From an uncultured Eubacteriales bacterium (GTDB lineage: Bacteria > Bacillota > Clostridia > Oscillospirales > Acutalibacteraceae): a DNA stretch of 64,000 nucleotides. The translations under genes were made by a program, and so were the position numbers. The notes under the pieces were generated by a model. That model did no database searches, was not told the origin of the DNA, and saw only the letters and a list, made by a program, of their open reading frames with translations. The DNA is taken from the NCBI GenBank assembly GCA_934456435.1, contig CAKSHH010000006.1:62001-126000 (forward strand), read 5' to 3'. Below, piece after piece: positions 58,100 through 64,000 of the stretch; position 1 is the stretch's first letter, and each line of letters begins with the position of its first letter.

Positions 58100-58206
58100 C
58101 ATTAAGCAAATACAGTTAAGTTATTGCTAAAACTAAAAAATTACATATAAATCATACCTTTTATATGTAATCATCTAAACAACATTAAAAGAAAGGAGAT
58201 GAAAAT

Positions 58207-58401
58207 GTGGAACATAGAAGTTTTATGACTGTTGATGAAGTGGCTCAAGAATTGGGCATTTCAAAATCCTACGCCTATAAAATTGTACAAAGGCTAAACT
58301 CAGAACTCGACAGCAAAGATTATATAACAATTTCAGGACGAGTCAACAGACAGTATTTTTTGGAACGCACCTGTTATGGCGCTATTCAGAAGGAGGAATG
58401 A
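58207..58401 (+). CDS. xis: Excisionase-like helix-turn-helix protein
   Basis: A 64-residue protein. FMTVDEVAQELGISKSYAYK is a MerR/HTH_17-type helix-turn-helix as in Tn916-type Xis and related factors; VNRQYFLERTCYG resembles the C-terminal wing. It should bend DNA at the attachment sites and direct the integrase to excision. GTG 58207 lies 8 bases after GGAG. It is followed directly by the integrase gene. Confidence 0.75.
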   Translation: MEHRSFMTVDEVAQELGISKSYAYKIVQRLNSELDSKDYITISGRVNRQYFLERTCYGAIQKEE

Positions 58402-58403
58402 AA

Positions 58404-59513
58404 ATGTCAGTTTATAAAGATCCGAAAAATAATACTTGGAAGGTTTACTACCGTTTTACAGATTGGCAGGGAAAAGTACATCAATCAACGAAACGAGGAT
58501 TTAAAACAAAACGAGAAGCCCTTGCGTGGGAGCGAGAGCAACTCTACAAGGTCGAATCGGATTTGGATATGACTTTTGAAAGTTTCATTGACACCTACAC
58601 AGCCGATATGAAGAACCGATTAAAAGAAAACACCTGGCACACAAAGGAGCACATCATCCGCACAAAACTGCTTCCCTACTTTGCCAAGCGAAAAATGAAC
58701 TCAATCCAACCCAAAGACATTATTGCTTGGCAGAATGAGATGATTAAATGCCGTGATAAGAACGGTGAGGCATATTCACCGGTATATCTCAAAACACTAC
58801 ACAACCAACTCAGTGCCATTTTCAATCACGCTGTGAAATTCTACGGGCTGAAAGACAATCCCGCCGCTAAGGTCGGCAATATGGGAAAGGCCAAAGCAAG
58901 AGAGATGCTTTTCTGGACGCAGGAGGAATACAAGAAATTCTCAGAAGAAATGATGGACAAGCCTGTTTCCTTCTACGCTTTTGAAATGCTGTATTGGTGC
59001 GGTATCCGTGAGGGAGAACTGCTGGCGCTGACCCCGGCAGATTTCGATTTTGAACGGCAGACGGTCACGATCAACAAATCTTATCAGCGTATCGGTGGTC
59101 GGGACATCATCACTGATCCGAAAACGCCGAAAAGTAACCGCACCATTAAGATGCCAGAATTCCTCTGTGAAGAAATGCAGGACTATATGAAACAGCTCTA
59201 CCGGATCGGCAAAAATGACCGTCTGTTTGAAGTCACAAAAAGCTATCTTCATCACGAAATGGACAGAGGCGCCAAGGCCGCAGGGGTCAAGAGGATCAGA
59301 ATCCACGATTTGAGACACAGCCATATTTCGCTTCTGATTGAAATGGGATATTCGGCGGTAGCCATCGCCGATCGGGTAGGACACGAAAGCATCAATATCA
59401 CCTACAACTACGCTCACCTGTTCCCATCCACGCAAAGCGATATGGCGGACAAGCTCAATCAATTCAGAAATGATGGTGCAAGTGATGTCATTGAAGAACA
59501 GGGACGAGCATAA
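58404..59513 (+). CDS. int: Tyrosine recombinase / integrase
   Basis: A 369-residue integrase. An N-terminal arm-binding domain (VYKDPKNNTWKVYYRFTDWQ), a SAM-like core-binding domain (~60-165) and the catalytic domain with YWCGIREGELLAL (first Arg, about 198), RIHDLRHSHISLL (His-x-x-Arg, about 300), GHESINITYNYAH with the final His/Trp position and the nucleophile Tyr near 332-335. It inserts and excises the element, presumably at the guaA 3' end. ATG 58404 has GGAGG 7 bases upstream; ATG 58398 overlaps the xis stop and is too close to the site. Confidence 0.93.
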   Translation: MSVYKDPKNNTWKVYYRFTDWQGKVHQSTKRGFKTKREALAWEREQLYKVESDLDMTFESFIDTYTADMKNRLKENTWHTKEHIIRTKLLPYFAKRKMNSIQPKDIIAWQNEMIKCRDKNGEAYSPVYLKTLHNQLSAIFNHAVKFYGLKDNPAAKVGNMGKAKAREMLFWTQEEYKKFSEEMMDKPVSFYAFEMLYWCGIREGELLALTPADFDFERQTVTINKSYQRIGGRDIITDPKTPKSNRTIKMPEFLCEEMQDYMKQLYRIGKNDRLFEVTKSYLHHEMDRGAKAAGVKRIRIHDLRHSHISLLIEMGYSAVAIADRVGHESINITYNYAHLFPSTQSDMADKLNQFRNDGASDVIEEQGRA

Positions 59514-59811
59514 TCGCTGGCGCAGCAAAACGGTTGCTTTCCGGGTATCGCCGGAGGAGGATGCTCAAATTGAACGCTATGTGCAGCTCTCCGGGCTGAC
59601 CAAGCAGGACTATATCACCCGGCGGCTCACCCACAAGGATGTAGTGGTGCAGGGCAATCCCAGAGTGTTTAAGGCGCTGCGGAATCAGCTTGCGGAGGTA
59701 CTTGCAGAATTGCAGCGCATTGAGACTGGCGGTGTAGCCAACGACGAGCTGCTTGACCAAATTGAAATGATCGCCGATATTCTCGGCGGAATGAAGGAGG
59801 AATCTGAATGA
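59485..59811 (+). CDS. mobC: MobC-like relaxosome accessory protein
   Basis: A 108-residue protein. RWRSKTVAFRVSPEEDAQIE and LSGLTKQDYITRRLTHKDV are the ribbon-helix-helix DNA-binding region of MobC-type mobilisation proteins; a helical C-terminus (LRNQLAEVLAELQRIE) follows. MobC opens DNA at oriT and helps the relaxase. It overlaps the integrase end by 29 bases and the next gene by 4, and its DNA is more GC-rich than the flanks, pointing to a mosaic origin. The start (59485 or the nearby upstream ATGs) is uncertain. Confidence 0.8.
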   Translation: MSLKNRDEHNRWRSKTVAFRVSPEEDAQIERYVQLSGLTKQDYITRRLTHKDVVVQGNPRVFKALRNQLAEVLAELQRIETGGVANDELLDQIEMIADILGGMKEESE

Positions 59812-60953
59812 TCAACGAAAAAGAAATGACCGCTCCGAATGTATCTGTTGGCGCAGATACGGAGCAGTCAATTCTAAAACAAACTAACAATAGTATAACT
59901 GATAATATCAAAAAAAGCAATGATATATTGGAAAAATTAAAAGAAATGGACAGACTTTCCGGAATAGAAAGTGATCCGAATCACATTTATTCTATGACTA
60001 TGGAAGAATTATTTGACATAGCGTACGGCACAAAGCCTCCCATAATTGAAAATATTCTTACACCTGGAATGTATGTAATTGCCGGCACACCAAAAGTCGG
60101 AAAAAGTTTTTTAATGGCGCAGATTGCATATTACGTAAGTACAGGTATGCAACTATGGAACAACTGCGTAACTCAGGGCGACGTTCTTTACCTCGCCCTT
60201 GAGGACAGATATGAAAGACTTCAACAAAGACTCAGCACAATGTTTGGTTATGAAACTTCCGTCAATTTGCACCTCGCAGTTAAATCGGGAACACTTGAAA
60301 AAGGTCTTGAAACTCAACTTCAAAACTTTATCTATTCACATCCAAATACCCAGCTGATTATTATTGATACCTTAAAGAAGATAAATGATATTGGTAGAGA
60401 AAATTGCAGTTATGCAAAAGACTATGAAGTAATTGACAGATTGAAAAATGTCGCCGATAAAAACGGGATTTGCATTCTTGTTGTTCATCACACGAGGAAG
60501 GAAAAAGCCGAAGATATTTTTGAAATGATTTCAGGCACAAACGGAATCTATGGTGCCGCCGATGGCGCTCTCGTTCTTTGGAAAGAAAACAGAACAAGTA
60601 CGCAAGCTTTTCTCAGTATTTCAGGAAGAGATTTTCCTGACCAAAAAATAACCTTGCAAAGGAATCCCGAAACATTGCAGTGGGATTATGTTGCCTGCGA
60701 AGTTGAGAAATGGGAACCACCAAGTGATCCACTGCTTGAGCTAATATCAAATAAACTTAATGGAAATATTTATCTTTGGGAGGGTTCGCCAACTGAATTA
60801 ACAATCTTTTTAAATTCCGATTTAAAGCCGAATATGCTTACAAAAAAGCTGAATATCAATGCAAGCATATTGCTCAATAAATACAACATAAAGTACGAAT
60901 ACTTTCGTTCTCACGACGGCAGACGAATTAAATTAGAACGACAGACAGTTTAA
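59808..60953 (+). CDS. RepA-like AAA ATPase (AAA_25)
   Basis: A 381-residue protein with a RecA-fold core. Walker A is AGTPKVGKSFLMAQIAYYV (about 91), then GDVLYLALEDRYERLQQRL, Walker B LIIIDTLKKIND (about 183) and ILVVHHTRKEKAEDIFE (about 224), as in RSF1010 RepA-type hexameric helicases. The first ~60 residues are polar linker; the last ~90 (KPNMLTKKLNINASILLN) look like a winged helix. It may unwind element DNA for replication or after transfer. It overlaps mobC by ATGA. Confidence 0.85.
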   Translation: MINEKEMTAPNVSVGADTEQSILKQTNNSITDNIKKSNDILEKLKEMDRLSGIESDPNHIYSMTMEELFDIAYGTKPPIIENILTPGMYVIAGTPKVGKSFLMAQIAYYVSTGMQLWNNCVTQGDVLYLALEDRYERLQQRLSTMFGYETSVNLHLAVKSGTLEKGLETQLQNFIYSHPNTQLIIIDTLKKINDIGRENCSYAKDYEVIDRLKNVADKNGICILVVHHTRKEKAEDIFEMISGTNGIYGAADGALVLWKENRTSTQAFLSISGRDFPDQKITLQRNPETLQWDYVACEVEKWEPPSDPLLELISNKLNGNIYLWEGSPTELTIFLNSDLKPNMLTKKLNINASILLNKYNIKYEYFRSHDGRRIKLERQTV

Positions 60954-60955
60954 TC

Positions 60956-61026
60956 CGTGACAGCTGTGTCGGTTGTGACGGTAAAATGAAGCCATCTGAA
61001 ATACCGACACAACCGTCACGGCCGAC
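60956..61026. repeat. 19-bp inverted repeat upstream of the relaxase gene
   Basis: CCGTGACAGCTGTGTCGGT (60956-60974) and ACCGACACAACCGTCACGG are complementary except at two positions. With the smaller hairpins at 61081-61123 it makes a structured 170-base region between the ATPase and relaxase genes, as expected of an origin of transfer or replication. No gene is seen here. Confidence 0.6.
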
Positions 61027-61080
61027 ACGAGAATTTCAGCTCTCGGAGAGCCCACGACATCTTTGCAGCCACAGAGCTGA

Positions 61081-61123
61081 AAGTGTCATAGTGGGTTACA
61101 CACTTTGAAAAAGATGTGTAACA
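61081..61123 (+). other. Candidate oriT with MobV-type nick region
   Basis: ATAGTGGGTTACACACTTT resembles the MobV (pMV158-type) nick region TAGTGTG/TTA..ACTTTA. Overlapping inverted repeats AAAGTGT/ACACTTT (61081-61087, 61101-61107) and GTTACACA/TGTGTAAC (61096-61103, 61116-61123) bracket it, 38 bases before the MobV relaxase gene. The position and structure fit; the exact nick is inferred. Confidence 0.5.
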
Positions 61124-61160
61124 GAATCCTAAATCGGTTCGTCCTAAGAAAGGAGATAAA

Positions 61161-62408
61161 ATGGGAAAAGAAAATTTTTGTGTTGCCAGAGTACAGACAC
61201 GCACAAGAATGTCTGTCGGAAAATTTGAGCGACACATTGAACGAAAAAATGAAAACTACGCAAATATGAATGTTGACCTATCACGCAGCTATATGAATGT
61301 CAGCTTTAAAAGCTGCGATAATCTAACCTATAATGAATATCTTGACAAAATGATTAGTAACGGAACTGTATCATTGAAAGGTCTGAAGCCCGACGCAAAT
61401 GTTTTTGATGAAATGATTATGGATGTAAATACTGAATACTTTGAAAAAAGCGGCGGCTACGAATATGCCTGCCGATTCTATGAAGAAGCATTTCACTTTG
61501 CTGAAAAGATATATGGAAAACAAAATATCATATCAGCCGTAATGCACGCAGACGAATTGAATGTTGCAATGACCGACAAATACAACGAACCGATTTACCA
61601 CTATCACCTCCATGTGATGGCCTTACCGGTGGTAGACAAAGAAGTGAAATGGACAAAACGATGCAAAAATCCGGAGCTTGTCGGTACAGTAAAAGAAATT
61701 ATTCATCAGGTCAGTCATTCAAAGAAATGGCGTTCTGAAAAAGCAATAGACGAAAACGGTAACCCCATACTCAACAGCAATGGGAATCAAACATATCATA
61801 CATCTTACAGTATTTTGCAGGACAAGTTTTTTGAATATATGCAAAATGCAGGATTTACAGGTTTTACTCGCGGAGAGCGAGGCAGTACCGTTAAAAATCT
61901 AACCTCGCTGGAGTATAAAATTAAGCAGGATGAAAAACGACTATCGGAGCTTTCTGAAAAGATCAGTAATGAGGAGGTAAGATACGAATGTAATCACGAC
62001 ACATTTATGACCTTTACAGAGATTGAAAGTTCCGGTAAAAAGTCGCTCACCGGCAAATATACCTTGTCTGCGGAAAATTATGAGAAGTTGACCTCTCTCG
62101 CCAAGCGCACATATTCCGCCTTATCAGATATGAAAAAACTGCAAGATGAAAATATAAAATTAAAGAGTAAAATAAGGGCACTCCAACACGAGATATCTCA
62201 ATTAAGGCATTCGCTTTCTGAGCTTACCGAGAAATGCAGACCATATCTTGAAGCGTTAAAAGCAGCACCGAAAACTATGAAAGATGTTATTGATAATATT
62301 CTTGAACGGTTCAAAAAACAAGAAAAAGGCATTGAATACGAACCTATACCACAGAAGCACACACCAAAGCACATAAAACGTTCAAAAGACAAAGAACTTG
62401 AAAGGTAG
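61161..62408 (+). CDS. mobV: MobV-family relaxase (Pre/Mob)
   Basis: A 415-residue protein. The N-terminus CVARVQTRTRMSVGKFERHI and the metal/catalytic HADELN followed by YHYHLHVMALPVV (about 133-153) are the Mob_Pre signature; the C-terminal third is coiled coil (KKLQDENIKLKSKIRALQHE). The enzyme nicks oriT on one strand and leads it into a recipient through a helper conjugation system. It follows the oriT-like region and has AAAGGAG before ATG 61161. Confidence 0.9.
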   Translation: MGKENFCVARVQTRTRMSVGKFERHIERKNENYANMNVDLSRSYMNVSFKSCDNLTYNEYLDKMISNGTVSLKGLKPDANVFDEMIMDVNTEYFEKSGGYEYACRFYEEAFHFAEKIYGKQNIISAVMHADELNVAMTDKYNEPIYHYHLHVMALPVVDKEVKWTKRCKNPELVGTVKEIIHQVSHSKKWRSEKAIDENGNPILNSNGNQTYHTSYSILQDKFFEYMQNAGFTGFTRGERGSTVKNLTSLEYKIKQDEKRLSELSEKISNEEVRYECNHDTFMTFTEIESSGKKSLTGKYTLSAENYEKLTSLAKRTYSALSDMKKLQDENIKLKSKIRALQHEISQLRHSLSELTEKCRPYLEALKAAPKTMKDVIDNILERFKKQEKGIEYEPIPQKHTPKHIKRSKDKELER

Positions 62409-62417
62409 GAAAAAGCA

Positions 62418-62796
62418 ATGAAAAAGAACTTTACAGACAAAAGAACAGGTATCAGTTACACCTTACAAGGGGATTATTACCTGCCTGACCTTGCATTACC
62501 CACCGAAGAACAACAGCCAATCGGCGTATGGGGGACAGCGACACTTACGGTATATCAAGCAGCACAGAAAGGCGTTATATACCAACCTGCTGACAAGCGG
62601 TAAGCTCAATTCATATCTTGCAGATATTGAACAGCAAGCGCAAGACCTTTTTCTCCGGCTGGTAAAAGACCTTGCCGAAAAAGAAAATGTAACCGAAGAA
62701 CTCAAATCAACCGATATGATGCTCTGGGTGCAAAAGATGAACAATATCCGCAATCGTGCAATGGAAATTGTAAATTTGGATTTAATCTTTACCTAA
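62418..62796 (+). pseudogene. tnpV: tnpV, frameshifted transposon-encoded protein
   Basis: Residues up to LPTEEQQPIGVWG read in one frame; the homologous continuation GQRHLRYIKQHRKALYTNLL...MNNIRNRAMEIVN reads in the next. TnpV of Tn4451/Tn5397-type Firmicute elements has both parts in one chain (PIGVWGQRHRRYL). The break falls in a run of five G (62530-62534); one G fewer restores a full ~125-residue protein. TnpV's role is unknown. It may be a true decay mutation, slippage, or a sequencing error. Confidence 0.8.
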
Positions 62797-62801
62797 AATT
62801 A

Positions 62802-62839
62802 TGCCGAGTATAACTTATTTCAAAAGTTATACTCGGCAC
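62802..62839. terminator. Bidirectional terminator between tnpV and the Shedu gene
   Basis: GCCGAGTATAACTT and AAGTTATACTCGGC form a perfect 14-bp stem, with CTCTTTT after it. Confidence 0.85.
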
Positions 62840-62846
62840 TCTTTTG

Positions 62847-63833
62847 CTAAAATGGCAACTCATCATCATCTGATGTGTCAACATCTTCCGTTATCCCTAA
62901 TACATTTTTTGCACGGAATAAAAGATGATCATATGTAAGAATTGATATTTGATTGTATGCAGCGTTGAGTATTCTGTAAGCTTCTCGCTGTTCATCGTTC
63001 CAATCATTAGAACGGCCAAAAATCAAAATGCATCGTGGTTTTATTACTTTACTTTTTGCTTTTTCAATGAATTTAACACTATTTGCTTCACGTTCAATAG
63101 CATAAATATAGTTGAGGCATTGAGTAATAGCTTTAACTAAATCAGTGGAAGGAACATAGTTATTGTGATCTTTTGTTGCAGACCAAAACTGCAAACCGTT
63201 TGGCTTTTTTATTTCCACCAAATCCACGAATCCGTCAAAAGCACGCATTATATAGTCTGCGATATTCTCGGTATCTATATTTCGCTCATCAATAATTTGC
63301 GCAAAATCCGAACCAAGAAACCATTTATTATCGGCAAACCAATTCTGCCAAAAGGACTCTGGCAATACTTCTCCAAGATTTTTTTCAAAATCAACAAGGG
63401 CATCCTTCTTTTTTATGGATGTTGCAGCAACAAATACATTATCAGACAGAATTCCTTTTTCAATCAGAAGTTCGGCAGTATCACTGTTTTTTTTAACTAA
63501 TTCTTTAAATTTATTTATAAGATTTTCGTCATCATCAGATACATTTATATATTTTCCGGAGCCAAGATTTACAGGAACATAATTTTCAGAAATATAACTG
63601 ATAAGAGCATTTAATTCTTCGTTGTCTAATGTAAGTTCACTTTTTGGTTTTTCGTTTTGAACTTTACCAAAAGGAAATAGATATCTTCCTATTTTTAATG
63701 ATATATCTGGTTCATTGTGATGCTCATGAGGAATTTTCATTAGCATTGCTTGAGAGTACACTCTTTTTTTCGTTTTAAGAGTGTGCGGAGCAGCATAATC
63801 TACACCTTTTGAAGATGTTTTAATTTCGCTCAT
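62847..63833 (-). CDS. Shedu-type (DUF4263) anti-phage nuclease
   Basis: A 328-residue protein. The C-terminal half matches the DUF4263/SduA domain: WFADNKWFLGSDFAQIIDER, then DGFVDLVEIKKPN (about 212), the D-x(n)-E-x-K core of a PD-(D/E)xK nuclease, then TKDHNNYVPSTDLVKAITQ and CILIFGRSNDW. Shedu is a single-gene phage defence system that cuts DNA. The N-terminal ~150 residues vary in the family and probably sense or restrain. ATG 63833 follows AAAGGAGG; the longer reading to 63914 has no ribosome site. It reads opposite to the transfer genes, as cargo. Confidence 0.78.
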   Translation of the reverse strand: MSEIKTSSKGVDYAAPHTLKTKKRVYSQAMLMKIPHEHHNEPDISLKIGRYLFPFGKVQNEKPKSELTLDNEELNALISYISENYVPVNLGSGKYINVSDDDENLINKFKELVKKNSDTAELLIEKGILSDNVFVAATSIKKKDALVDFEKNLGEVLPESFWQNWFADNKWFLGSDFAQIIDERNIDTENIADYIMRAFDGFVDLVEIKKPNGLQFWSATKDHNNYVPSTDLVKAITQCLNYIYAIEREANSVKFIEKAKSKVIKPRCILIFGRSNDWNDEQREAYRILNAAYNQISILTYDHLLFRAKNVLGITEDVDTSDDDELPF

Positions 63834-63891
63834 ATAAACCTCCTTTGGTGTTTCTTTTTTTGTTATGATATCAATTTTATCTACTGTGCAG

Positions 63892-64000
63892 TTATATGGC
63901 TTGCAATGCTTCAAGAGTATGCGAACTTTGCTTTTTTATTTTGCTAATATACGCTGTCATATAATCATAGTCGGGATCTCCATCGGTGTTTACAGGCAAT
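63892..64000 (-). CDS. C-terminal end of a probable restriction/methylase specificity protein (partial)
   Basis: The last 35 residues run in from the right edge: LPVNTDGDPDYDYMTAYISK, then a helix and stop. The L-P-V-x-x-x-G-x-P-D-Y-x-Y-M-x-x-Y-I pattern is common at the C-terminus of restriction-modification specificity (HsdS-like) and BcgI-type proteins. The Shedu gene starts 58 bases downstream on the same strand, suggesting a defence cluster. The fragment is too short for certainty. Confidence 0.4.
   Translation of the reverse strand, partial: LPVNTDGDPDYDYMTAYISKIKKQSSHTLEALQAI

Noticed and set aside
1..64000. CRISPR arrays, rRNA and tRNA genes
   Set aside because: No regularly spaced repeats and no cloverleaf or rRNA sequence were found on reading the gene-free stretches.

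Overview
The window looks like the chromosome of a spore-forming Clostridia member, probably a gut Oscillospiraceae/Ruminococcaceae-type anaerobe. Grounds: spore genes (GerA-type germination protein, SpoIID/LytB-domain protein, SipL-like DUF3794+LysM protein), Firmicute signals (T-box leader, CGAAC-N4-GTTCG LexA box, strong GGAGG ribosome sites with many GTG/TTG starts, TTGACA-17-TATAAT promoters), a MecA adaptor, PepV-type dipeptidase, HPr and GH13/GH36 glycosidases. Assignment below class level is inference. No rRNA, tRNA or CRISPR array was seen.

Layout. 1-6.8 kb: partial hexapeptide acyltransferase, rpe, mecA-like gene, then a run of small membrane protein, GH13 glycosidase, divergent LCP-like protein and purple-acid-phosphatase-like enzyme. 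6.8-7.7 kb: a small XRE regulator with a strongly structured RNA and terminator upstream, beside a ribbon-helix-helix gene. 7.8-12.1 kb: HAD phosphatase, trpS, DUF2804, flavin-reductase-like and sirtuin genes. 12.3-15.2 kb: SEDS polymerase plus class B PBP. 15.4-25.1 kb: secreted protein, manA, an SOS-boxed phage-tail-like gene, SipL-like gene, GtrA and GT-C membrane proteins, and a sugar isomerase/oxidoreductase pair. 25.1-27.3 kb: rpsI-rplM, a duplicated rpsI terminator, and a cytidylate-kinase-like gene. 27.3-30.6 kb: a tryptophan T-box and the TrpXYZ-type transporter. 30.6-34.1 kb: a spore-associated cluster. 34.1-38.1 kb: exopolysaccharide genes (BY-kinase, O-antigen ligase-like, GT4). 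38.2-43.5 kb: pepV, coaD, rsmD, uvrC. 43.9-48.7 kb: an HPr paralogue lacking the active-site His, trmD-rimM, alpha-galactosidase, radC. 48.8-53.7 kb: MarR-MATE pair, polar amino-acid ABC transporter, GNAT. 53.7-56.7 kb: purA-guaA.

From the 3' end of guaA to the window edge lies a visibly AT-richer integrative mobilizable element: unknown gene, XRE repressor, excisionase-like protein and tyrosine integrase, MobC, RepA-like ATPase, candidate oriT, MobV relaxase, frameshifted tnpV, and cargo consisting of a Shedu-type (DUF4263) nuclease and the end of a probable restriction-specificity gene. No transfer apparatus is visible, so it should need a helper element.

Most noteworthy: (i) a lone gene with phage-baseplate-like N-terminus, coiled coil and LRR-like C-terminus under a promoter whose spacer contains a perfect LexA box (17425-18850); (ii) a ~155-nt RNA with mutually exclusive long helices directly before the ribosome site of a small regulator (7057-7246); (iii) a Trp T-box followed by a 13-codon ORF ahead of trpX; (iv) a Crh-like HPr; (v) the guaA-integrated defence element with an oriT-like site.
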